A stretch of DNA of 64,000 nucleotides. It comes from Streptomyces sp. NBC_00683 (lineage in GTDB: Bacteria > Actinomycetota > Actinomycetes > Streptomycetales > Streptomycetaceae). Below, piece by piece: positions 36,690-45,001 of the stretch. Location of the stretch: NCBI RefSeq assembly GCF_036226745.1, contig NZ_CP109013.1:3782001-3846000 (forward strand), written 5' to 3'. The position numbers were made by a program, and so were the translations under genes. The notes beneath the pieces were generated by a model. It was not told the DNA's origin. It searched no databases and was given only the letters and a program-made list of their open reading frames with translations. Numbering within the stretch: the stretch's first letter is position 1; each line of letters starts with the position of its first letter.

Positions 36690-37987
36690 GCTGTCTCTTC
36701 GCTCTCTGTGCGGGGTGCGGTGCCGGTGAGGGCTTCGGTACGGGCTCCTGTGTCCGTGTCAGGGGCCTCGGTGACGCTGCGGAAGACCGGGATCTTCCGT
36801 ACCGAGCTGAGGTACGGGGTGCCTTCGGTCGCGCCGGTGCCGGAGCGGGTGCCGAGCATCCGGACGGCGATCCGGTAGTGCGTCTGGCGCCAGCGGCGCA
36901 GCGAGCCGGCGAAGCCGAGCATCGAGGCGGTCAGCCGCTCGCGGTCGGCGGCGCTGAAGCGGGGGTCGGCGAGGGCGGCGCCGCAGGCCTCGTCGAGGGT
37001 GGGCTGGCCGGCCAGGACCCGCTCGTGCACCTCGGGGGTGGAGCGGTAGGCGGGCGAGTCGAGCCGGTCCTTGTCGGGCACCCGGCACAGGGACTCGACC
37101 AGCTTGTAGTTGCGGGACTGGATGGCGCTCGCGCCGTCGGTGAAGTCCCGGAAGACGCGGAAGGATTCGACCTGCATGGTGGCCAGCAGCGAGAACAGCG
37201 GTGCCGACTCGGCGAGAACGGTCTCGGCGACCGCGAGGTGCCCGGTGGCGTCCCCTGTCCGGGCGTCGTCCAGGTCGCCGATGGCCGTACGGATGCTCAG
37301 GGCCAGCAGCGCGAAGGTGGTCTCGAAGGTCTGCAGCACGCGGATGAACATGTGCTCGTCGTGCGATATGTAGACCGGCAGCATGCTGAGCTTCAGCACC
37401 TGGCGCTCGCGCGGGTCCAGCAGCTCTGCGTCGGCCAGCTCCCACAGCTGGGCGGCCTGCTGAACCGGTTCGGCGGCGGTGAGCCGCTCGCCGTACCCGA
37501 GCCTGGCGAGCGCGGGCTTGGCCACCCGGACGGCGAGCCGGCAGCGCTTCTCCACCATCCGGGCGTCGGGCCGCATCTCCGGGAGCCACTCGGTGCGTCC
37601 CTCGGCGGCGGCCAGTTCGAACCGCAGGAGGTCGGCCAGGAGCTGGACGGTCAGCCGGTCCCGGGTGACCCGGGCGGCCTCGGCGGCTGCCGGCCCGTCG
37701 TCGGCGGTCGGCAGGCCGAGCACGCTGAGGGAGGTGTACGAGGGGTAGTCGTACCGGCCGTCCCACTTGTCGAGCGCGGTGTCCAGGAAACGGTCGAGCA
37801 GCAGGCGGTCCGCCGCGTCGGCGGGCGTCGGCGCCTCGGGGGCGAGCCGCTCCCTGGCCAGGGCCAGGGACTTGAGGATCTCGTCGGGGACGAAGTGCTT
37901 GCCGACGCGGTGGAACTCGTGGGTCACGGCGGGGTACGGGAAGCGGCTGGGTACGGGATCGGTCAGCCAGTCGGTCAGCTCTTTCAC
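36686..37987 (-). CDS. Tryptophan 2,3-dioxygenase-superfamily protein (433 aa, extended)
   Basis: A 433-aa protein of the heme TDO superfamily with an extra N-terminal portion. The catalytic-loop His-Asp pair is SHDEHMF (His209-Asp210), the Thr of the GTG loop is Thr384, and the proximal heme His is in WRQTHYRIAV (His370). The Arg that binds the tryptophan carboxylate in bacterial TDO corresponds to Lys295 here (SRNYKLVE). Comparison is with the Xanthomonas enzyme as I remember it. It therefore may oxidise a tryptophan derivative rather than free tryptophan. GTG start at 37987; gene overlaps on both sides. Confidence 0.82.
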   Translation of the reverse strand: MKELTDWLTDPVPSRFPYPAVTHEFHRVGKHFVPDEILKSLALARERLAPEAPTPADAADRLLLDRFLDTALDKWDGRYDYPSYTSLSVLGLPTADDGPAAAEAARVTRDRLTVQLLADLLRFELAAAEGRTEWLPEMRPDARMVEKRCRLAVRVAKPALARLGYGERLTAAEPVQQAAQLWELADAELLDPRERQVLKLSMLPVYISHDEHMFIRVLQTFETTFALLALSIRTAIGDLDDARTGDATGHLAVAETVLAESAPLFSLLATMQVESFRVFRDFTDGASAIQSRNYKLVESLCRVPDKDRLDSPAYRSTPEVHERVLAGQPTLDEACGAALADPRFSAADRERLTASMLGFAGSLRRWRQTHYRIAVRMLGTRSGTGATEGTPYLSSVRKIPVFRSVTEAPDTDTGARTEALTGTAPRTESEETA

Positions 37988-39279
37988 GCTGCGGGTCTCA
38001 CTTTCGGGAGTGGGACGGTGAGGGCGGGGCCGGTCAGTGCGCGGAACTCGCGCATGGCCTGGCAGAGGGCCTCCACGTCGTCCGTGGAGTTGTAGTAGTG
38101 GAAGGACAGGCGCACGACGGGCCCGCGTGGGCTGACGGCGATGCCCTGGCCCGCGAGCCAGCCGGCGAGGGCGCGCGGGTCGGCGTCGTACAGGCCGAGG
38201 TGGGCGCCCTGCAGTTCCGGCCTCTCGGCCTTGCGGACCCGTTCGCCCTGGGCGGTGAGGGTGCGCGCGGTGCGGTCGGTCAGGGCACCGACGTGGCGCC
38301 GTACGTCGGTCATGTCGACGCCCCGGAACAGGCCGAGCGCCGCGTTGGCGGCGTACACGGCGGGCACCGCCGGGGTGCCGGTCTCGAAGCGCCGGGCGAT
38401 GGCCGGGAAGTCCAGCCGCAGCGGGTCGAAAGCCATCGGCTCCACGCGCCCGAACCAGCCTGTGAGCTGCGGGTCCTGATCGCTGGTCAGTCCGGCGCGG
38501 GCGTAGAGGAAGGCCAGGCCGGGGAGTCCGGCCAGGTACTTCATCGTCCCCGCGACGAGGTAGTCGCAGCCGATGTCGGCGACGTCCACGGACATGACGC
38601 CGACGGCCTGGTAGGCGTCGACGAAGGTCAGCGCCCCGGCGGACCGGCCGGCCTCGACGATCTCCGAGACCGGCGGCCGCTCGGCGAACTGGTAGGTGGA
38701 CATCGGGACCGACACCAGCGCGGTGCTGTCGCCCATGGCCGCCGTGTAGTCGGAGGCCCGGATGCGGCCGGTGGCCTGGTCGCCCGTGAAGATCACCCGG
38801 GCGCCGCGCGGCCGCTGGGCGAGCCAGACGTGCGCGACGGACGGGAACTCCTCGACGGTGGTGACGATGTCGACCCGGGTCTCCAGCGAGAGTGTGGAGA
38901 CCACCTGGTAGGCGCCGACGGAGGCGTTGGGCAGGATCGCGATCTGGTCCGGACCGGCGCCGATCAGGTCCGCGAAGCGCTGCCGGGCCTCCTCGATCTC
39001 CTGCTCGAACCGGCCCCAGGGTGCGCCGTGGGCCGTGATGGCCTCCTGCATCCGCTCCAGCGCCTCGTCGACCGCGTCGGACCGGGCACCGAGACTGCAG
39101 CTGGCCAGGTGGACCGTCCGCTCCAGCATCGGGAAGCCGCGGCGGAATGCGGCGGCCGTGACGTCCCCGACGAGGCGGTCGGGGGTGGCCGGAGCGGGCG
39201 CGGTGGCAGGAGCCGACGTGGTGGCCGGAGCCGGCGCGGTGGTCTGGGCGGGCGCGGTGGCCGCGCTGCCGCGGCTCAT
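37984..39279 (-). CDS. Class V PLP-dependent enzyme (kynureninase- or desulfurase-like)
   Basis: A 431-aa class V aminotransferase-fold enzyme. Lys247 in GTMKYLAG should bind PLP and Asp221 in FVDAYQAVG pairs with its pyridine nitrogen. The first 33 residues are a low-complexity Ala/Pro/Thr tail. Its length and fold suit a kynureninase (cleaves kynurenine to anthranilate and alanine) but equally a cysteine-desulfurase-like or epimerase-like enzyme; I see no decisive kynureninase signature. Its place between two dioxygenase-like genes favours kynureninase-like chemistry. Confidence 0.75.
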   Translation of the reverse strand: MSRGSAATAPAQTTAPAPATTSAPATAPAPATPDRLVGDVTAAAFRRGFPMLERTVHLASCSLGARSDAVDEALERMQEAITAHGAPWGRFEQEIEEARQRFADLIGAGPDQIAILPNASVGAYQVVSTLSLETRVDIVTTVEEFPSVAHVWLAQRPRGARVIFTGDQATGRIRASDYTAAMGDSTALVSVPMSTYQFAERPPVSEIVEAGRSAGALTFVDAYQAVGVMSVDVADIGCDYLVAGTMKYLAGLPGLAFLYARAGLTSDQDPQLTGWFGRVEPMAFDPLRLDFPAIARRFETGTPAVPAVYAANAALGLFRGVDMTDVRRHVGALTDRTARTLTAQGERVRKAERPELQGAHLGLYDADPRALAGWLAGQGIAVSPRGPVVRLSFHYYNSTDDVEALCQAMREFRALTGPALTVPLPKVRPAA

Positions 39280-40073
39280 GCCGTGCTCGTCCCGGCGGGC
39301 GGCGCGCTGCCGCCTCCGGTCATCGGGCAGACGGGCGGCGCGGCCTCCGCGGCGTACTCGGGAGCCGGTTCGTCGTCACCCATGGGACCGGACAGGGTCA
39401 ACTCGGTCCGCAGTTCCCACAGTTGCGGGAAGAACTTGTGGCTGATCAGCGTGGCCAGGAAGTCGCTCGGCGCGCCCTTGGTGCCGACCACGGAGTGGCC
39501 GATGACCCGGGTGACCATCTTGTAGTGCTGGGTGCGCCACAGCGAGATCCGCTCGTCCCAGTCGATCATCGCCTCGGCCAGCCGGTAGTCGGCGGTGTCG
39601 TGGCCGCTGCGGTAGACCTCCACGAGGTCGGTGCCGCGCGCCTCGATCAGCCGGCGGAAGGACTTGTCGATGTCCTGGCTGACCATCCGGACTTCTTTCC
39701 AGCCCGGGGACTCGAAGCCCGAGCCGTGCCCGAGGACGGTGCGGATGATCTGGAAGTCCGAGGGGGCGAGGTGCCGCATCATCTCCAGCTGGTCGGCGGT
39801 CATCCGTACGCCGAGAGAGGCGCGGGCGAGCAGCCTGGCCGCGGTGTCCGGCTGCCCCGCGTCGATCTGCCGGCCCGCCTCCGCGACCTCGTAGCAGGCG
39901 AGCTTGAGCCACAGCTCGGTCGACTGGTGGACGACCTGGAAGAGCATCTCGTCCCGGTGGATCATGTCCTCCGGGCGGCGCTGGAGCGACAGCAGCGTGT
40001 CGGTCCGCATGTAGCGCGTGTAGTCGTTGTCCCCTTCTCCTTCGAGTACGGGAACCGAGTAGTCCTTGGACAC
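39276..40073 (-). CDS. Tryptophan 2,3-dioxygenase-superfamily protein (265 aa, altered pocket)
   Basis: A 265-aa heme protein clearly related to TDO: DYTRYMRTDTLLSL, HRDEMLFQVVHQSTELWLKL, SDFQIIRTVLGHGSGFES and LWRTQHYKMVTRVIG with His183 as the proximal ligand. Compared with Xanthomonas TDO as I recall it, the active-site His is Arg40 (HRDE), the carboxylate-binding Arg is Lys126 and the Thr of the GTG loop falls at Gly197. The C-terminal tail contains CPMTGG, a CP dipeptide as in heme regulatory motifs. GTG start at 40073, gene overlap ATGA with the PLP gene. Likely a heme oxygenase of an indole substrate other than free tryptophan. Confidence 0.82.
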   Translation of the reverse strand: MSKDYSVPVLEGEGDNDYTRYMRTDTLLSLQRRPEDMIHRDEMLFQVVHQSTELWLKLACYEVAEAGRQIDAGQPDTAARLLARASLGVRMTADQLEMMRHLAPSDFQIIRTVLGHGSGFESPGWKEVRMVSQDIDKSFRRLIEARGTDLVEVYRSGHDTADYRLAEAMIDWDERISLWRTQHYKMVTRVIGHSVVGTKGAPSDFLATLISHKFFPQLWELRTELTLSGPMGDDEPAPEYAAEAAPPVCPMTGGGSAPPAGTSTA

Positions 40074-40083
40074 GGTGCTCCAG

Positions 40084-41343
40084 TCAGGCGTTCGTGGTGG
40101 ACAGGGCGAGCGGCTCGGCGCGCACCCGGAAGTCCGTGGCGGTGGCGGTGATGGCCGCCTCGGTGGCGGCGCCGTCGGCGGCCCGGAAGCGGAAGCGGCC
40201 GCCGACGTGCTCGTAGTAGGCGTCCGCGTCGGGCAGTACCTCGCCCGGGTGCAGGACGACCTCGGCGTAAGGGCCTTCGGCGCGGCCGGTCATGGAGGTG
40301 GACTCGGTGATCCGGCAGGGCCGTTCGGCCGGTGCGGGCATGAGCATCCAGCCGGCCACCTCGTCGGCGGCGTACGGCGCTGCGGCGGTGGGCGGCACCG
40401 GCGGCAGCGGGCGGTCCAGCTGCAGCTGCCAGGCGGCGTGCATCAGGTCGTAGCCGTGCACCTCGCGCCAGAGGAAGGGGATCTCGGCGCCGCCGACGCG
40501 GGCACCGCACTCCAGGAAGCGGCAGACGGTGCTCCCGTCCGGGGCGCGGTCGAGGAACAGTTCGAGGTGGAAGACGGTGGCGCGGCCCGGGGACAGCGCG
40601 CCGAGGTAGGCGGTGGCGGCGCGGTCGACGGCCGCGTTGACCTCGGGGTCGTCGATCTCGACGGAGCCGAGGAACGTACCGCCGCGGAAGCCCAGGCAGG
40701 TGTTGAGGTAGCGGGAGGCCCGCCAGGCCAGCAGCCGCTGCCCGTCGAAGACGCCGTCCACATGGGAGATCGGAGCCTCCACGAAGGCCTGCACCAGCAT
40801 CGGTTCGCTGTCCAGGTCCAGGCCGGTGACGTCCTCGGGGCCGTCGACCCGGACCACGCCGGCGCTCGAACTGCCGGTGCGCGGCTTGACGATGACCGGC
40901 CAGCCGGCTGCCGCGCCGAAGGCGAGTACCGCGGCGGTGTCGGTGGCGGCGGCGAAGTCCGGTACGTCCAGGCCGGCGTCCGCCACGGCCCGGCACATCA
41001 CGTACTTGTCGCGGAAGACGATCTGCGACGGCTGGCGGGGGCCCGGGACGTCCCACTCCTCGCGGAGTGCGGCGCCGACCAGCAGGTCGTCCTCCTTGAG
41101 GGCGACGATCGCGGCGGGCGCGCCGTGCCGGGTGGCGAGCGCGCGGACCTCGGTACGGACCCGCTCCAGGTCGTCGGTGGCGGGAACCAGCACGACCTCG
41201 TGGGCCTGGGCCGGTACGGAGCCGGTGCCGACCTCGGTGGTCACATAACTGACCCGGTTCTCGGCATGGTCGATATAACTGGTGAATTCTGCGTATCGCT
41301 CGCGCCAGCGGTTGATCACGACAATGTGCGGACGGTCGGTCAT
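40084..41343 (-). CDS. ATP-grasp carboxylate-amine ligase
   Basis: A 419-aa ATP-grasp enzyme. The central VIVKPRTGSSSAGVVRV binds the ATP phosphates, and FRDKYVMCRAVADAGLDVP is the N-terminal lobe segment typical of amino-acid ligases of the ATP-grasp_4 type. ECGARVGGAEIPFLWREVHG carries the metal-binding residues. Such enzymes form acyl phosphates and join amino acids or carboxylic acids by amide bonds. It overlaps the ATP-grasp-like gene upstream by 4 bp. Substrates unknown. Confidence 0.88.
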   Translation of the reverse strand: MTDRPHIVVINRWRERYAEFTSYIDHAENRVSYVTTEVGTGSVPAQAHEVVLVPATDDLERVRTEVRALATRHGAPAAIVALKEDDLLVGAALREEWDVPGPRQPSQIVFRDKYVMCRAVADAGLDVPDFAAATDTAAVLAFGAAAGWPVIVKPRTGSSSAGVVRVDGPEDVTGLDLDSEPMLVQAFVEAPISHVDGVFDGQRLLAWRASRYLNTCLGFRGGTFLGSVEIDDPEVNAAVDRAATAYLGALSPGRATVFHLELFLDRAPDGSTVCRFLECGARVGGAEIPFLWREVHGYDLMHAAWQLQLDRPLPPVPPTAAAPYAADEVAGWMLMPAPAERPCRITESTSMTGRAEGPYAEVVLHPGEVLPDADAYYEHVGGRFRFRAADGAATEAAITATATDFRVRAEPLALSTTNA

Positions 41344-42704
41344 ATGCGGGACTCCTCGAATTCGGCTTCCGGGTAGGTGAATACACAGGTGCCGCGGGTT
41401 CCGGGATTCGCGTACGTGATCACGGCACCGTCCCGCGGTTGCAGGGCGCGGCAGAATGCGCCACCGAATCCCTGGGGGGTGACGAAAATCCCCCAGTTCG
41501 CGACCCATTCCCCGGTGTTTCCGGTCTCCGGATCGACAACCGTTTCCAGGGCCGGTACGACCAGTTCCTGCGCGACGTAGTCCCGTACGGCGGTGGCCTC
41601 CAGGGCCTCCTCCCACTGGGCGTCGGTGACATCGCGGCCGATCACCACGCCGTCGGCGCTGTACCCGATGCCCGGCTTGAGGACGAGCGCGGCGCGGTGC
41701 GCACGGGCGTGGGCGAGGGCGTCGTCGGAGCCTTCGGTGCCGAGCACCCAGGTGCGCGGCAGCACCCGGTCGACCAGCTCCCGCTCGGCGTCGGTCAGCG
41801 CGGCGCGGACGGCCGGCAGGTGCAGCAGGCCGAGCGCGGCCTTGCTGGTGAACAGGGCTCCTTCGAGCGGGGTGAACTGGGCGGTGCGGCCTGCCGCGTG
41901 GGCCTGGTTGAGCCGCGTCAGGGCGGCGCGGGCGACCGGGTGGCCGGCGATCTGGCCGGCGGCGAAGTAGCGCAGGACGACATCGACGGGGCGGCCGTGC
42001 AGGGCGAGCTTGCCGTCCGTCTCCTCGGTCAGCTCCTGGATCTCGCCGAGCAGCAGCTCGATGCCGTGGCGGCTCATGTCCTCCTGTATGGAGAGGAAGA
42101 CGCTGTTGTGGTCGCCGAGCGCGTCCGGGCCCTCGATCAGGGCCACCACCGGGCTCACCGGGTCGGCGCCCTCGACCCCGGCGGCCGCCGCACGCAGCTC
42201 GGCCACGAGGTGGTCCATGGTGTCGGTGTGGCCGAGGTCGTTGGCCTCGGCGAAGGCGCGGAAGGCGGGGACTTCGAGGAAGGCCCGGTTGAGCTGGGCG
42301 CTGTCCACGCCGCCGAGTTCGCTGCCGACGTTGAGCTCCAGCAGCCGGAAGCCGGTGCCGTCGTGGAAGGCGTCGGCGCGGGCGTACAGCAGAGGGTCGC
42401 CGGTCGCGCCCTCGCTCATCACCTCGACGAGCTCCTCGGGCAGCCCGATGGCCGCGCCGTAGCGGTTCAGGTCGCCGTCGAAGCAGCGGCCCGGCAGTGA
42501 GACGAGGATCCGGAAGACCGCCGCGAGGTCGTCGGCGAAGGCGCCGATCTCCCGCTCGGAGACGAAGATCGGGCGGGGCAGCAGGACGTGCCCGTAAGCC
42601 TTGCCGTACTCCGCCGGGACGGTGGTCCGCGAGGTCAGGGTGCGTAGTCCGCTGTCCGGATTCGCTGATTCCGTGAGGTAGCGGACGGTGGCTGAATTCT
42701 CCAT
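41340..42704 (-). CDS. Glutathionylspermidine-synthase-like ATP-grasp protein
   Basis: A 454-aa protein starting at ATG 42704 behind AAAGGAGA. Segments such as FRLLELNVGSELGGVDSAQLNRAF, VVALIEGPDALGDHNSVF and LVLKPGIGYSADGVVIG resemble circularly permuted ATP-grasp ligases of the glutathionylspermidine synthase type. It is the first gene of the leftward operon. This enzyme class also makes amide bonds with ATP. It is structurally distinct from the other two ATP-grasp enzymes in the cluster, which suggests three different couplings or one non-ligase role. Confidence 0.8.
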   Translation of the reverse strand: MENSATVRYLTESANPDSGLRTLTSRTTVPAEYGKAYGHVLLPRPIFVSEREIGAFADDLAAVFRILVSLPGRCFDGDLNRYGAAIGLPEELVEVMSEGATGDPLLYARADAFHDGTGFRLLELNVGSELGGVDSAQLNRAFLEVPAFRAFAEANDLGHTDTMDHLVAELRAAAAGVEGADPVSPVVALIEGPDALGDHNSVFLSIQEDMSRHGIELLLGEIQELTEETDGKLALHGRPVDVVLRYFAAGQIAGHPVARAALTRLNQAHAAGRTAQFTPLEGALFTSKAALGLLHLPAVRAALTDAERELVDRVLPRTWVLGTEGSDDALAHARAHRAALVLKPGIGYSADGVVIGRDVTDAQWEEALEATAVRDYVAQELVVPALETVVDPETGNTGEWVANWGIFVTPQGFGGAFCRALQPRDGAVITYANPGTRGTCVFTYPEAEFEESRI

Positions 42705-43144
42705 GGGCGGTCTCCTTTTCTTCCGGATCGGGGCGTGCCGGATCACGGCGGCGCCGAAAAGCCGGGGAAATTCAGGGAACTTGAGGAAGGTGGAGGATCG
42801 AAGAATCGAAAGCGGTCGGGGAACTCGTGTGTTCGGCAGAGCTCGCACGATCGGGAAGCTGCGGGTTTCAGGCGGTGGAATCGATCCGCGGTGACGTGAT
42901 TTCACTGTGGCACCGCCGTCGGCCGCCGGCGCCGTCGGCCGGGCTGCGCGTTTACGGCTGTCGTGAATACGCCAGGGGGTTCCCGGAGGCCATAATGGGC
43001 CGGACCCGGACGAAACGGCAGGGGCGGGGGTTGGCACGGTTGCGCACCGCTCGGCCTGCTGCTTACCTACTAGCAGTTCAGGAGGCCTGCGCCCCTCCGG
43101 ACGATCCGCGGTGACACCGGACCGTCCACAAGGGAGAACACGCC
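42705..43144. promoter_or_regulatory. Divergent control region of the two cluster operons
   Basis: A 440-bp region from which the leftward (42704) and rightward (43145) operons diverge. An exact 14-bp direct repeat, CGATCCGCGGTGAC, occurs at 42882-42895 and 43102-43115. TTGCGC-N18-TACCTA (43040-43069) is a possible promoter for the rightward operon, and GTGATTTCAC (42896-42905) is a small palindrome. No leader peptide with runs of Trp codons is visible, so classic trp attenuation seems absent. Confidence 0.6.
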
Positions 43145-43714
43145 ATGCCCCGCCTGCAGTTCATCGTCGCCAGCACCCGCCCCGGCCGCGTCGGCCCCGC
43201 CGTCGCCGCCTGGGCCGCCGAGGAAGCCCGTCGGCACGGCAGCTTCGACATCGAGACCGTCGACCTCGCCGAGATCGGCCTGCCCTTCTTCGACGAGCCC
43301 GAGCACCCCTCCGAGGCCGCGTACGTCCACCAGCACACCAAGGACTGGAGCGCCACGGTCTCCCGCGGCGACGCCTACGTCTTCGTGATGCCGATGTACA
43401 ACGGCACTTTCACCGCGCCGCTGAAGAACGCCATCGACTTCCTCTACCAGGAGTGGCAGGACAAGCCGGTCGCCCTCCTCAGCTACACGGCCGGCCCCTC
43501 GGGCGGCGTACCCGCCGTCGAGGCGATCCGCCCGATCCTCACCCGCATCGGCTTCCGCGCCGCCGAGCGCAGCATCTCCGTCCCCGGCATCGCGGAGCTG
43601 ACCGGTCCCGACGGGTTCCGTGCCCCGGAGGGCCTCGCCGTCGAACTGGGCGGCGTACTCGACGAGGTGGCCAAGCTGCTCGCCGACACCGACGCCGCCC
43701 CCGCGCAGGTCTGA
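43145..43714 (+). CDS. NADPH-dependent FMN reductase
   Basis: A 189-aa flavodoxin-like reductase. FIVASTRPGRVGPAVAAW is the FMN phosphate-binding loop, and VMPMYNGTFTAPLKNAIDFL is the family's isoalloxazine-side motif. It is the first gene of the rightward operon. It may provide reduced flavin for a cluster oxygenase or act on a quinone. The ribosome site is AGGGAGA. It is followed after 12 bp by the third ATP-grasp gene. Confidence 0.9.
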   Translation: MPRLQFIVASTRPGRVGPAVAAWAAEEARRHGSFDIETVDLAEIGLPFFDEPEHPSEAAYVHQHTKDWSATVSRGDAYVFVMPMYNGTFTAPLKNAIDFLYQEWQDKPVALLSYTAGPSGGVPAVEAIRPILTRIGFRAAERSISVPGIAELTGPDGFRAPEGLAVELGGVLDEVAKLLADTDAAPAQV

Positions 43715-43726
43715 GAGGAAGCAGCC

Positions 43727-45001
43727 ATGACCGCACCGTCCCCGCAGTCCGCGCCTGTCCCCGCCGAGCGCCTGGTCGTCGTCGGCAGCGGCGGCCGCCC
43801 GTACCGCGAGTACTCCTTCCAGTCCCTGCAGGCGCGCTACACCCTCTCCGCGGTGCTGTCCGCCGAGCCGACCTGGCAGCGTGAGTACCTGGATTCGTAC
43901 ATCGTCGCCGACCTGTCCGATCCGCTCGCGATCGCCGACGCCGTCCTCTCCCTCGCCGGCCCCGGCAACCCCTCCGTCGCCGTCCTGACCTGGGACGAGA
44001 CAGCGGTCGAGGCCACCGCCGAGGCCGCGGCCAAGCTCGGACTGCCGCAGCTGTCGGCCGAGGCCGCCCGCCACTGCCGTGACAAGTACGCCACCCGCTC
44101 GCTGATGTCCGATGCCGGCCTCGGCGCCGTCCGCCACCGGCTCGTGACCGACGCGGACCAAGCCGTCGCCGCAGCCGACGAGTTCGGCTACCCCGTCGTC
44201 CTCAAGCCCCGCGCCCTGGCCGGCAGCATCGGTGTGACCCGCGCCGACGACGAGAGTCAGGTGCGGGAGGCCTTCGCGCTCGCCGACGGAGCCGCCTTCG
44301 CCACGCTCCCCACCGGCCACGGCATCCTCGTCGAGGAGTTCCTCGACGGCCCCGAGATCAGCATCGACAGCGCCGTCCACGACGGTGCCGTCCACATCGT
44401 CCACATCGCCCGCAAGCGGCTCGGATTCACGCCGTACTTCGAGGAGGTCGGCCACCTCGTCGCCGCCTCGTACGACGAACCGTGGACTGACGAGGTGCGC
44501 GCACTGGTCACCGGCGCCCACCGGGTACTCGGCGTCACCACGGGCGTGACCCACGCCGAGGTCCGCCTCACCTCGCGCGGCCCGCGCCTCATCGAGCTCA
44601 ATGCCCGCCTCGGCGGCGACCTGATTCCCTTCATCAGCGCCTTCGCCACCGGCATCGACCTGGTGAGGGCAGCCGCCGAACTGGCCTTCGGCCGCCTTCC
44701 CGACCTCACCCCGACCCGCGATCTCACCGCCGAGATCCGGTTCGTCTACTCCGGCACCGACGGCCACGCCCGCGCGCTCGACCTCACCGCGGCCGCGGCC
44801 GTACCCGGCATCGCGCACACCGCCGTCCTCGCCGAGCCCGGCGACCGGCTGCTGCTGCCGCCCCGTCAGGCGATCCCGCGGCTGGCCGCGCTGGTCGCCG
44901 TGGGACCGGACGAGGGCGCCTGCGGGCAGGCCCTGGACCGGGCCGAAGCCGTCGTGGACCGTACGACGGACCCACTCCGGGAGACGGAGGCCGACGCATG
45001 A
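43727..45001 (+). CDS. ATP-grasp amino-acid ligase
   Basis: A 424-aa ATP-grasp enzyme. Phosphate-binding VVLKPRALAGSIGVTRADD, EEFLDGPEISIDSAVHDGAVH, and the metal-binding ELNARLGGDLIPF are typical of the carnosine-synthase/PurK-like ligases that join amino acids. It overlaps trpE by 4 bp (ATGA), which ties tryptophan supply to ligation. Substrates unknown; the co-occurrence with two further ATP-grasp enzymes suggests a small peptide or amide product. Confidence 0.9.
   Translation: MTAPSPQSAPVPAERLVVVGSGGRPYREYSFQSLQARYTLSAVLSAEPTWQREYLDSYIVADLSDPLAIADAVLSLAGPGNPSVAVLTWDETAVEATAEAAAKLGLPQLSAEAARHCRDKYATRSLMSDAGLGAVRHRLVTDADQAVAAADEFGYPVVLKPRALAGSIGVTRADDESQVREAFALADGAAFATLPTGHGILVEEFLDGPEISIDSAVHDGAVHIVHIARKRLGFTPYFEEVGHLVAASYDEPWTDEVRALVTGAHRVLGVTTGVTHAEVRLTSRGPRLIELNARLGGDLIPFISAFATGIDLVRAAAELAFGRLPDLTPTRDLTAEIRFVYSGTDGHARALDLTAAAAVPGIAHTAVLAEPGDRLLLPPRQAIPRLAALVAVGPDEGACGQALDRAEAVVDRTTDPLRETEADA

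Noticed and set aside
33939..36878. 979-codon plus-strand open frame opposite the aminotransferase and monooxygenase
   Set aside because: Antisense to two well-supported genes; composition is Gly/Val/Ala-rich with no domain.
37984..39279. Firm naming as kynureninase (kynU)
   Set aside because: The fold and PLP lysine fit, but no kynureninase-specific signature could be confirmed by eye, so the symbol was not given.
42705..43144. Trp attenuator or T-box leader for the trp operon
   Set aside because: No run of Trp codons, no terminator/antiterminator pair and no T-box core are visible; a 95-codon frame at 42827-43114 has only one Trp and no coding character.
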